DNA from: Photobacterium sp. GB-56
Lineage (GTDB): Bacteria > Pseudomonadota > Gammaproteobacteria > Enterobacterales > Vibrionaceae
Reading direction: 5' to 3'
NCBI RefSeq assembly: GCF_003026105.1
Contig: NZ_PYNW01000010.1
Location: forward strand, 1 to 64,000
DNA: 64,000 bases
The notes below the pieces were generated by a model. It had not been told where the DNA came from, did no database searches, and saw only the letters and a program-made list of their open reading frames with translations. Both the position numbers and the translations under genes were made by a program. The stretch's first letter is position 1, and the number at the start of each line of letters is the position of its first letter. Shown here piece after piece: positions 29,321 to 37,587 of the stretch.

Positions 29321-30958
29321 TCAACGTTCTATTTCTTGTTGAATTTTTCGATATGATTTAGGCCACGGGCTTAACGCTTTTAATTGCTTCGGTAAGGCTT
29401 TTATTGCCGAGCGTGCCCGAGTCGCTGTTGTGTAATCACCCGAAATTACAATAAACCATATTTTGTCGTCTCGACGTGTTTTATAAATACGAGCAGAAGA
29501 CTGGATTTTATTCTTTTCAACAAAGGCTTTAGTTTCATTCCAACTCATTGAAGCTGACAATTGAATAGCATAATGCCTTTTATTTATCGCGAGTATAGAG
29601 GCCGTATTAGCAAGCTTAATCGGCGTTTGAACAGCCCCCTCTTTTTTCGGCAGTCGCGGTTTACTATCTGACTTTGCAATCATTGTCGTTGCAGAGAGCT
29701 TTAGTTTGGGCTCTGTTATCTTAACAGCAGATGCAGGTAAAGCGCTTGAATCATGTGACTTAATACTAGTCGCTGACGTGCTTTGGGCTTTTACGTCAGT
29801 CTCATCTTCGAGTGTTACCGCATTGCCTGTAGTGGCTTGCTGACGAGTCTGTGTCGCTACACCATCAGATATAACAGGCTCACTTTGAGCAGGTACGTCT
29901 AGCACCTCTTGGGTAAATTCTTTGGCAGCACTTTCGCCTGTACCACCAACACGTTGCTCATCAAGTATCGCATCAATCAGTGGTGATGGTACAACTACCC
30001 GTTGCGCTTCATTTTCAGCACGTCCCACCGTCAGCCCTTCACTATGGATCTCTGTTGGTAATGGCGTTTCATCAATAACAATACCACTACCTGTACTCTC
30101 GATGGTATCGGCCACAATAGGCTCAGCCTTAGATGCAAGAAAAGTCTCACCAGACGTAACTTTTGTTGTCTTTGTGCCTTGTAATGCCTTAAATCCAAAC
30201 CATCCCACAATGCTGATACACACTATGGCAATCAACCCTATTAACAGTTGCGCCGGGGGTAAACGTCGTGATCCTTGACTCATCGCAGTCACGTCCTGTT
30301 GTGGTAATTGTTGTAATGCACCAGGGCGAGGTTCAACTCTAGCTAATCGTGACTTAATGTCTCGTCGATGCTGACTTCCGAGTTGCTCATCATTGAGTAA
30401 CATCTCGCTAAACTGACTAATTTCATTAGGGCTTAACTCACTAATGTCTAACTCAAGTAAGGCCGGCCCTATTGTACGAACAATATCGCCGAATGGCTGA
30501 GTGATGGCATTAGGATCAGCAAAGAGCAATACATTAATTTGCCAACCAGAATGCATTTCTGTTTGACGAACCAGTGCCCATAATTCAGCAAGTAATTCAG
30601 GCGCTAAAAAGTGTGCATTATCAATAATAATAACGAAGTTGATCTTTTCAGGCAGTAAATGCTCAGCACTTTGACTTAACGAATCTTGCTCGTTAAACAT
30701 TGGGGTTGAATGAAATTGTTGCAGTAGCAGTGTTCGTTGTTGCAGCAGTGTTTGATCATCTGTGCACGTCAGCAATGCTTGTTCAGCATGTTGGGCATAG
30801 TTTTCGAGGTATTGATGTGCAAGCCATGTTTTTCCTGAGCCCTGCGTACCATTCAATAAAATAAGATGAGAGCTAAATCGAGTAATAAATTGTACTCGAG
30901 AGAGCAACTGGATCTGGCTATCCAGATCCAAGTTTTTTGCCTCTAGTGTGCTACGCAT
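29321..30958 (-). CDS. damX: Cell-division protein DamX (AAA-type N-terminus, SPOR C-terminus)
   Basis: Septal-ring protein that binds denuded glycan strands through a SPOR domain. The 545 aa comprise an AAA/ExeA-like cytoplasmic region with Walker A GTQGSGKT (about 37-44) and a FVIIIDNAH Walker B, one transmembrane helix (LLIGLIAIVCISIVGWFGF, about 236-255), a long low-complexity Ser/Thr/Glu periplasmic linker, and a SPOR domain (about 458-530: KRHYAIQLSASMSWNETKAFVEKN). E. coli DamX is 428 aa; the extra length is mostly linker. It lies between aroB (13 nt) and dam. Confidence 0.93.
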   Translation of the reverse strand: MRSTLEAKNLDLDSQIQLLSRVQFITRFSSHLILLNGTQGSGKTWLAHQYLENYAQHAEQALLTCTDDQTLLQQRTLLLQQFHSTPMFNEQDSLSQSAEHLLPEKINFVIIIDNAHFLAPELLAELWALVRQTEMHSGWQINVLLFADPNAITQPFGDIVRTIGPALLELDISELSPNEISQFSEMLLNDEQLGSQHRRDIKSRLARVEPRPGALQQLPQQDVTAMSQGSRRLPPAQLLIGLIAIVCISIVGWFGFKALQGTKTTKVTSGETFLASKAEPIVADTIESTGSGIVIDETPLPTEIHSEGLTVGRAENEAQRVVVPSPLIDAILDEQRVGGTGESAAKEFTQEVLDVPAQSEPVISDGVATQTRQQATTGNAVTLEDETDVKAQSTSATSIKSHDSSALPASAVKITEPKLKLSATTMIAKSDSKPRLPKKEGAVQTPIKLANTASILAINKRHYAIQLSASMSWNETKAFVEKNKIQSSARIYKTRRDDKIWFIVISGDYTTATRARSAIKALPKQLKALSPWPKSYRKIQQEIER

Positions 30959-30971
30959 GAATAACCACGAC

Positions 30972-32051
30972 TTAGTGATTAATCACATCCCGCAATACTT
31001 CATGTGTCACGTTAGACACGACTTCAGCACTGCCAATGGATGTCGGTAGAACCAATCGTAGCTGGCCTGATAATACCTTTTTATCGCGCATCATGTGCTT
31101 AATAAAATCATCGAAGCCCATTGTTTCAGGTGCGATTACCGGTAGCTTTGCTCGCTCATGCAGTCGAATAATTCGCGCTACATCGTCATCACTAATAAGG
31201 CCTTGTATTGCCGCAGTTTTAGCCGCTAGTACTGTGCCTGCCGACACCGCTTCGCCGTGCAGCCAGTTACCATAGCCCATCTCTGCTTCAATCGCATGAC
31301 CAAATGTATGACCGAGATTAAGTAAAGCTCGTACACCTGATTCTTTTTCATCAGCCGCAACAACATCTGCCTTAATTTGACAACAACGTGCAATGGCATA
31401 ACACAATGCATCGTTATCGAGTGCTTGTAAGCGTTCAATGTTGTCTTCTAACCAGACAAAAAAGTCGTGATCGGCAATAATGCCATACTTGATCACTTCA
31501 GCCATTCCCGCTGCAAACTCACGTTCAGGTAGGGTTTGTAAGCAGTGATTATCAATCACTACCGCTTTGGGCTGATAAAAAGCGCCTATCATATTTTTAC
31601 CCAATGGGTGATTCACTGCGGTTTTGCCGCCAACAGATGAGTCCACTTGAGAAAGTAATGTTGTAGGTACTTGAATAAAATCTACGCCACGTTGATAACT
31701 TGCAGCAGCAAAGCCCACGACATCACCAATGACGCCGCCACCGAGCGCTACAATCACAACATCACGACCATAATTACCATCAAGTAAGAAAGTCATGATT
31801 TGATTAAAAGTCTCTAACGTTTTGTATTGTTCACCATCAGGGAGAGAAAGTAATGCCACTTGGCACTCTAATGAACTGATGGTTTCCATTACCTGCTGTG
31901 CATACAGCGGGGCAACAGTTTCGTTACTGACCACTACCACCCGCTTTCCCGCAGGAATCGCAGATGCAAACAACGCCGAGTTGCAAAACAACTCGGCGCC
32001 AATTGAAATAGGGTAGCTTCTGTCATCTAAATTGACATTGATCCGTTCCAT
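30972..32051 (-). CDS. aroB: 3-Dehydroquinate synthase
   Basis: Second shikimate-pathway enzyme, turning DAHP into 3-dehydroquinate with NAD+ and a divalent metal. 359 aa (E. coli 362). NAD-binding segments are [41 protein letters not shown], and the metal ligands lie in the Glu of GMAEVIKYG, the His of [12 protein letters not shown] and the second His of WLHGEAV. It sits 24 nt after aroK. Confidence 0.97.
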   Translation of the reverse strand: MERINVNLDDRSYPISIGAELFCNSALFASAIPAGKRVVVVSNETVAPLYAQQVMETISSLECQVALLSLPDGEQYKTLETFNQIMTFLLDGNYGRDVVIVALGGGVIGDVVGFAAASYQRGVDFIQVPTTLLSQVDSSVGGKTAVNHPLGKNMIGAFYQPKAVVIDNHCLQTLPEREFAAGMAEVIKYGIIADHDFFVWLEDNIERLQALDNDALCYAIARCCQIKADVVAADEKESGVRALLNLGHTFGHAIEAEMGYGNWLHGEAVSAGTVLAAKTAAIQGLISDDDVARIIRLHERAKLPVIAPETMGFDDFIKHMMRDKKVLSGQLRLVLPTSIGSAEVVSNVTHEVLRDVINH

Positions 32052-32075
32052 GGTCAGCTTCTCTCTTTTTGTTGA

Positions 32076-32594
32076 TTAACGCTCTTCTAGCATTTTGATG
32101 ATTTGGTTCGCCACTACCTTCGCACTTTGATCATCAGTGCGAACAACGTAGTCAGCGACTTCTTCATATAATGGATTGCGCTCTTCTGCAAGTGCTTCCA
32201 GCACTTCACGAGGCGTATCAGTTTGAAGTAGAGGACGCTTTTTATCGCGTTGAGTTCGAGCAAGTTGCTTCTCGATAGTCGTCTCTAGATAAACTACGAT
32301 ACCACGTGCAGAAAGGCGATTACGGTTCTCTTTAGTTTTAACAGAACCACCACCTGTTGCCAGAACAATGCCTTGCTCTTGTGTTAGATCGTCGATAACG
32401 GCTTCTTCGCGAACACGGAACCCGTCTTCACCTTCCACATCAAAGACCCAACTAATATCAGCACCTGTACGTTCTTCAATAACTGTATCTGAGTCAAAGA
32501 ATTCCATATGCAGCTGCTGTGCAAGGTGTCTACCAATAGTGCTTTTGCCGGCACCCATTGGGCCGACCAAGAAAATATTTCGTTTTTCAGCCAT
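32076..32594 (-). CDS. aroK: Shikimate kinase I
   Basis: Phosphorylates shikimate at the 3-hydroxyl. From the ATG at 32594 ([22 protein letters not shown]) it has 172 aa (E. coli AroK 173). The P-loop GPMGAGKST is at about 11-19, the DSD metal/substrate motif at [13 protein letters not shown] and the adenine-binding [14 protein letters not shown] further on. First gene of the aroK-aroB-damX-dam cluster. Confidence 0.96.
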   Translation of the reverse strand: MAEKRNIFLVGPMGAGKSTIGRHLAQQLHMEFFDSDTVIEERTGADISWVFDVEGEDGFRVREEAVIDDLTQEQGIVLATGGGSVKTKENRNRLSARGIVVYLETTIEKQLARTQRDKKRPLLQTDTPREVLEALAEERNPLYEEVADYVVRTDDQSAKVVANQIIKMLEER

Positions 32595-32791
32595 TTTTAG
32601 CAATTTTACGCGCGGTTAATAAAACGACACCACCCGCAGGCTCTATTTAATTAATAAGCCCGAGGCGCCAAGTTCCTCACATATAATTCGTGATAAGACA
32701 GAAAATTATCTCAGGACTGATAGCTACATTGCAAGCGCTAGTCACTCCTAATCAGTATTTTATTATGCCTGTCCTACCCAAAGAGGTCGCC

Positions 32792-32820
32792 ATAATGGCT
32801 CAGCAGCGGTCTAAGGTCAA
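32792..32820 (-). promoter_or_regulatory. Candidate promoter for aroK-aroB-damX-dam
   Basis: Minus-strand -35 TTGACC (32815-32820), 17-nt spacer, -10 CATTAT (32792-32797). Confidence 0.42.
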
Positions 32821-32884
32821 TCGTAATAACCTTGTAATTCCGCTATTGCTGAGCATGAATATGGCAAAATAATAATTATATAGT

Positions 32885-32930
32885 CCAAAAAAACAACGGA
32901 TGGAACTAATTTAATAAGGATCCATCCGCT
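32885..32930 (-). terminator. Intrinsic terminator of pilMNOPQ
   Basis: CGGATGGA/TCCATCCG (32897-32904 and 32921-32928) with a 16-nt loop, followed on the minus strand by TTGTTTTTTT. Confidence 0.8.
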
Positions 32931-32980
32931 GCTATAACAGTGTAGCTAAATTTTTAAGGTTTGTTGATTACCAGTAAAGA

Positions 32981-34705
32981 CTACTGAATAACAATTTTAG
33001 GTGTCACAAAGATAAGTAATTCACGCTTACCCATTTGTTCCATTTTATGACGGAATAATGCACCTAATACTGGAATATCACCCAATAACGGTACTTTACG
33101 TGTCACGTTGGTCATACTGTGTTGGTAAATACCGCCTAAAACCACTGTCTCGCCATTATTTACCAGTACTTGAGTACCAATACGCTGAGTATCAATAGAA
33201 ATCGCAGTGCCCGTACCGGTAGGGACATCTTCACCCTTGTTATCTTGAGTCACTTCAAGATCTAACACGAGTTTATCATCCGGTGTAATTTGTGGTGTAA
33301 CCATTAAGCTCAGTACTGCTTTTTTAAACGATACCGATGTTGCACCACTGGATGACGCTTCTAAATACGGAATTTCTGTACCTTGCTCGATATACGCCGT
33401 CTTCTTATTAGTGGTCATCAAACGAGGACTAGAGATAATTTCTGCTTTATTTTCAGTCTGTAAGGCCGATAGCTCTAAATCAAGTAAGATATTACCTAAC
33501 TTTGCAACCTGGAACGCTATTGAAGCGGCACCAGCGCCAGCACCTAGATTAACGTTAAGAAAATCATCAACGCTTGCATCTTCACCCAATAGGCCAGAGC
33601 TTGCTAAGTTACCTTCAATTGAACCGCCAACAGTGGTATCGCCATTCACTTTCGAGACCCCCCAACGCACACCAAGCTCATCAATATCACCTTCATTAAT
33701 GGTGACAATACGCGCTTCGATTTGTACCTGCTTAACCGGAATATCAAGTGATGACACAATATCTTTGATACTACGAATATTATCAGGGGTATCTTTGATG
33801 ATAAGTGCATTGGTACGCTCATCAACATGCAATGAACCACGTTCAGAGAGCATCCCAACACCATCAGTACTGCCGCTTAAAAGCTCTGCAATGTCCGTTG
33901 CTTTCGCATAGTTCACTTGAATCAAATCAGAACGCAGGCTCAACAACTCTTGTTGCTTACGCTTCGCTTCCATTACCTGATGTTCGCTTGCTGTAAGTTC
34001 CGCTTTAGGGGCAACCAATAACACAGAACCACGCACTCGCTTATCTAAGTCTTTTGATTGCAGAATAATATCTAACACTTGCGGCCAAGGTACATCATCA
34101 AGACGTAGCGTGACATTACCACTAACCGAATCCGAGACAACCAAGTTAAAGTCGTTATAATCAGCAATTAGCTGCAGAACATTACGCACAGGGATATCTT
34201 GGAAGTTAATTGAAATCGGCTTGCCTTTGTAATTGATCTTGGCGTTAGAGCTGGTGCCTTTTACCGCTTTTTTCACACGCTTTTCAATGATCACTTCAAG
34301 ACGCTTACCACGAAGATTGTAATCATAATCGTAACTGCCTTTCATAGTGAAAATTAAGCGCGCACCGTTCGATACACGCATAGTTTCTATACTATTAACA
34401 ACCGTTGCAAAATCAACGACATCAAGCGTATAAATCATGTCATCTTTAAGTACAGTATCAAAAATATCTAACTGCAGTTTGTTACCATTACGACGTAAAT
34501 CAACTAACGACTGCGGCTTATCTAAACGAACGGTTAATACCCCTCGTCCTTTTCCATCACGACGAAAATCAATAGCTTGAATCTGATTATCAATCATTCC
34601 AGCTGCAGGTATAGCAGCAACACTCGGAAAAGCTAATACCCCACAGCATAACAGCCAAAGTGTTGCTAGATACTGGCGGCTTAACATCCACACATTCCCT
34701 TTCAT
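32981..34705 (-). CDS. pilQ: Type IV pilus secretin PilQ
   Basis: Outer-membrane secretin forming the gated channel for the type IV (competence/MSHA-type housekeeping) pilus. The 574 aa have a signal peptide (LATLWLLCCGVLAFPSVAAI), an AMIN domain (about 40-130), N-type domains including NINFQDIPVRNVLQLIADYNDFNLVVSDSVSGNVTLRL-like text (about 160-230) and the secretin C-terminal region with TDVGVPLL-like VPLLGDIPVLGALFRHK and ELLIFVTPKIV at the end. Last gene of pilMNOPQ. Confidence 0.95.
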   Translation of the reverse strand: MKGNVWMLSRQYLATLWLLCCGVLAFPSVAAIPAAGMIDNQIQAIDFRRDGKGRGVLTVRLDKPQSLVDLRRNGNKLQLDIFDTVLKDDMIYTLDVVDFATVVNSIETMRVSNGARLIFTMKGSYDYDYNLRGKRLEVIIEKRVKKAVKGTSSNAKINYKGKPISINFQDIPVRNVLQLIADYNDFNLVVSDSVSGNVTLRLDDVPWPQVLDIILQSKDLDKRVRGSVLLVAPKAELTASEHQVMEAKRKQQELLSLRSDLIQVNYAKATDIAELLSGSTDGVGMLSERGSLHVDERTNALIIKDTPDNIRSIKDIVSSLDIPVKQVQIEARIVTINEGDIDELGVRWGVSKVNGDTTVGGSIEGNLASSGLLGEDASVDDFLNVNLGAGAGAASIAFQVAKLGNILLDLELSALQTENKAEIISSPRLMTTNKKTAYIEQGTEIPYLEASSSGATSVSFKKAVLSLMVTPQITPDDKLVLDLEVTQDNKGEDVPTGTGTAISIDTQRIGTQVLVNNGETVVLGGIYQHSMTNVTRKVPLLGDIPVLGALFRHKMEQMGKRELLIFVTPKIVIQ

Positions 34706-34718
34706 AACTTATCCTTGA

Positions 34719-35234
34719 TTACTGCTGAACTAGCGCCAGTTTAGTCGGTCGTTTAAGCCAACATCCTTTGCCATCTGGTAATGTTTCTTCGATTTCAATT
34801 ACTTTGTCGCTAACTGTAAGTACCTTACCGCGATTAAGACCAATATATTGACCGGGCTTAATTTTCATCAAGTCGCCTTCAGGTGTAAAAACTAGTCCCC
34901 AAAGTTGCTTTTTGTTTCCAATTGCCCCTTTCATTGAGAGTTTTTCTAACGCAAAGTTTTCAAGTTTACTGAGTTGACGATCAAGTTGTGGTTGCCAACA
35001 CTCGCCCGTCTCTTTCTTGGCCAGCAACTGCTCTGGAATTGGTTTAACAAACGGTACTCGTTTGCTGGTCATTACAAACTTTTCAGCCTCAAAGACAAAA
35101 GGCTCAGGCAAAGGCTTAACTCGCGCCTTTGCTTCGTTATGGGTCGTTGCGATAAACTCTGCGACAGAATCATCATTGGCCTGACACCCTACTAAACCAA
35201 TAACAATAGGTAATAACCACACTACTTTTTTCAT
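34719..35234 (-). CDS. pilP: Type IV pilus assembly lipoprotein PilP
   Basis: Inner-membrane lipoprotein linking the PilNO complex to PilQ. 171 aa with signal peptide and lipobox LVGC (Cys17), a flexible linker, and a C-terminal beta-sandwich (about 95-165: LSMKGAIGNKKQLWGLVFTPEGDLMKIKPGQYIGLNRGKV). It lies 3 nt after pilO and 13 nt before pilQ. Confidence 0.94.
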   Translation of the reverse strand: MKKVVWLLPIVIGLVGCQANDDSVAEFIATTHNEAKARVKPLPEPFVFEAEKFVMTSKRVPFVKPIPEQLLAKKETGECWQPQLDRQLSKLENFALEKLSMKGAIGNKKQLWGLVFTPEGDLMKIKPGQYIGLNRGKVLTVSDKVIEIEETLPDGKGCWLKRPTKLALVQQ

Positions 35235-35237
35235 AGC

Positions 35238-35852
35238 TTAGCCCTCATCACTATTGTTCTTTTCTTGGCTTGGTGTCTTGAAACGATAGGTCGTTGCAGA
35301 GACTTTCAAAGACAAGGTTTCATCAGGCTGACCTAACGGCTTAACGCGACTTAACTCAGCATTGTTTAAGTTCACAATACGAGGCAAGCGCGCAATAGCT
35401 TCCGCAAACTTACCAATTTGCTCGTAATTCCCCGTCAACTGCATATTGATAGGTAATTCGTAATATAACTCGTGCTCAACTCTGGGTGCCCATTTGATTG
35501 ATTGAAACACCAAACCATTGTTGACACCGATATCATTAATTCCCGCGAGCAAACTCGCAAGTTCTTGCTCTTCCGGCAACTGCTCAATCATTTCATTGTA
35601 ACGACGGTTTAATTCTGCAACTTGCTCTTTAACCCGAGGCAGTGCAGCGACTTGTGAAGCTCGACTGACTAGCTGGGACTTAAGGGTCTGCTCTTTTTGT
35701 TTCATTTGCTCAAGCTGATCATTTTTAGGGCTAACCCAATACCAATAACCAAACGCGCTTAACGCCACAGCCAAGACCGTTGCCACAATACATTGAGGCA
35801 GCAAAGGCCATTCAGTGATTTCATCTAATTCAAGTTCTTGCCAATCAGCCAT
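35238..35852 (-). CDS. pilO: Type IV pilus alignment protein PilO
   Basis: Bitopic inner-membrane protein that heterodimerises with PilN. 204 aa: short cytoplasmic N-terminus, a transmembrane helix (about 20-42, CIVATVLAVALSAFGYWYW), a coiled coil (about 48-100) and a ferredoxin-like periplasmic domain with QLTGNYEQIGKFAEAIARLPRIV. It starts 1 nt after pilN. Confidence 0.94.
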   Translation of the reverse strand: MADWQELELDEITEWPLLPQCIVATVLAVALSAFGYWYWVSPKNDQLEQMKQKEQTLKSQLVSRASQVAALPRVKEQVAELNRRYNEMIEQLPEEQELASLLAGINDIGVNNGLVFQSIKWAPRVEHELYYELPINMQLTGNYEQIGKFAEAIARLPRIVNLNNAELSRVKPLGQPDETLSLKVSATTYRFKTPSQEKNNSDEG

Positions 35853-35853
35853 A

Positions 35854-36459
35854 TCACTTCCCCTTATTAATGTCTTTTTTTGCGACTTTATTTACTTTTG
35901 GTTGCGCAAAAGAAGGCACAGTTAAATCAAAAGAAGCATTGAACTGAGAAAGCTGTTCAGACTGACTACCTTTGGTTGTCACCAATGAATGCATATCAAC
36001 ATTAATGAACCATTTAGATTGCTCTGCCCCACCCAGTAATGCGGCTAAGTGACCGTTAGAATCCCCCACCCCTTTAATGCCGACTCGTTGTGAGTTCAAA
36101 TTTAATGATTCAAGATAGACACCGCCAGGTACAACATTCGGTAATTGATTCAATAACTGCGTTGCGCGATTACGTGATTGTTGAATATCAGCAATCACGT
36201 TTAGCCTCAGCTGAATCGCTTTACGCTGCTCTTCTAACTTAGGTAGAAAGGCTAATCGTTTTTCGAGTAAATCAATTTCCTGTTGAAATTGGTCATTACG
36301 GGCTTGTTGCTGTTGTTGCTGCAAATCTAGGTATTGAACTACCCCATAATTCGCTAAAAACGCAACCAACACCGCAGAAGCCATAAGCCCAATAAAACGC
36401 TGTTTATGTTGCTTACGACGTTCTTCACGCCATGGCAGAAGGTTTAATTTATCGATCAT
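35854..36459 (-). CDS. pilN: Type IV pilus alignment protein PilN
   Basis: Inner-membrane partner of PilM and PilO. The N-terminal INLLPWR motif that docks into PilM appears as LNLLPWREERRKQH (residues 5-18), followed by a transmembrane helix (about 23-43), a Gln-rich coiled coil and a ferredoxin-like domain. 201 aa. Its start overlaps the pilM stop by 4 nt. Confidence 0.95.
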   Translation of the reverse strand: MIDKLNLLPWREERRKQHKQRFIGLMASAVLVAFLANYGVVQYLDLQQQQQQARNDQFQQEIDLLEKRLAFLPKLEEQRKAIQLRLNVIADIQQSRNRATQLLNQLPNVVPGGVYLESLNLNSQRVGIKGVGDSNGHLAALLGGAEQSKWFINVDMHSLVTTKGSQSEQLSQFNASFDLTVPSFAQPKVNKVAKKDINKGK

Positions 36460-37439
36460 GCCATCCCCCGTAACGCTAATCCGGTCGCGACAGCATATTG
36501 ACTCGACATATCACTCGGTAATGTCACTTTCTTCGGCTGGCTAAAATGTTCAAACGGTTTGATCCAAACAACCTCTAGTCCCACTAACTGCTTTAATAGC
36601 GCATCTGAAATCAAGGACTGACAACCACCAGCAAGCCATAACCCTTTAATGCTACAGCGAGGATGTGTTGAGTTATAAAGCTGGATTTGGCGTTTTAATT
36701 GTTCAGCAAATTGCTCGGTAAAACGCTCAACAGTATTCTCTTCTTCAGCCTCTTGTTGATATGGTGAATCCTCAAATTGACTAGTACCAAAGCGAATTTC
36801 ACGGTGGTAAGCATTGCTACCTTCCGGTTTCATGCAAAATTCTGTGTGGCATTTACCGACATCAACCAGTCCCCACTGCGTATACTGGCTGCCTATCTCA
36901 GCTAAATATTCGGTTAGCCATAACAATGCGTTGGTCTGTAATTCAACGACTTTTGGTTTAAAGCCAACTTTCTTTAAAACAGTAACGCGGCTATCGATGG
37001 TTTCTTTACGAGAAGCAAAGACTTGATATGGTGCTGTAGTGGCAGCTTCTGAGAAGCGTTCACTCACCATAGGGAAGTAATCAAACCACAACTCTTCGAC
37101 AGGAAAAGGGGACGCAGCGCCCAATGCTTGGACGATAGCAAACTCAGCCTCATCTTCATTGAGACTGGTATCGAGTTGAACAACTTTGCTGATAACAGCA
37201 CTATCAGGTAAGGCTAAAGTAACGTTTTTGGCTTGCCACGGCAGTTGTTTCTTTAATTGACGTATTGCTGACAACAGCGCTGTCGCATTTACATTATGCT
37301 GTTCATTGATTACCGATTTGGTTAATTCAACTTCAGCGTATGCAGCCAATTCAAACTGATCTTTTTTCTGCTGTAGCGCCACAGCTTTTATGCTATGGCT
37401 ACCAATATCTACCCCAATACTTAATGGGTTCCGAAACAT
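36456..37439 (-). CDS. pilM: Type IV pilus assembly ATPase-fold protein PilM
   Basis: FtsA/actin-fold cytoplasmic protein that binds PilN. The 327 aa open with IGVDIGSHSIKAVALQQ (phosphate-1 loop) and later show GLVDVGKCHTEFCM and LWLAGGCQSLI, the other nucleotide-binding strands. First gene of pilMNOPQ, divergent from mrcA with 148 nt between, an arrangement common in gammaproteobacteria. Confidence 0.95.
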   Translation of the reverse strand: MFRNPLSIGVDIGSHSIKAVALQQKKDQFELAAYAEVELTKSVINEQHNVNATALLSAIRQLKKQLPWQAKNVTLALPDSAVISKVVQLDTSLNEDEAEFAIVQALGAASPFPVEELWFDYFPMVSERFSEAATTAPYQVFASRKETIDSRVTVLKKVGFKPKVVELQTNALLWLTEYLAEIGSQYTQWGLVDVGKCHTEFCMKPEGSNAYHREIRFGTSQFEDSPYQQEAEEENTVERFTEQFAEQLKRQIQLYNSTHPRCSIKGLWLAGGCQSLISDALLKQLVGLEVVWIKPFEHFSQPKKVTLPSDMSSQYAVATGLALRGMA

Positions 37440-37587
37440 CCGTGTTATGCTCCCATGTGGCGAAAAAACAAACTATTTCGAATAAACACCATCAACGGCA
37501 TTAATTTTCTTTTTGTTATCTTTATACTAGTAATTAAAAGATAATGGATAATGACAATTAGCACGATGGCGTAACGGGAAATCTCAA

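Larger units (their letters stand above)
32595..32980. other. aroK-pilQ intergenic region
   Basis: 386 nt holding the pilQ terminator (32885-32930) and a candidate aroK promoter (32792-32820), hence an mRNA leader of nearly 190 nt before aroK. A 60-codon plus-strand ORF here (32690-32872) has no family resemblance and I do not call it. Confidence 0.6.

Noticed and set aside
32690..32872. 60-codon plus-strand frame between aroK and pilQ
   Set aside because: No recognisable family or ribosome-binding site, and the candidate aroK promoter overlaps it on the other strand.
33411..33911. 166-codon plus-strand open frame
   Set aside because: Antisense to pilQ; Ser/Pro-rich translation typical of the reverse complement of a real gene.
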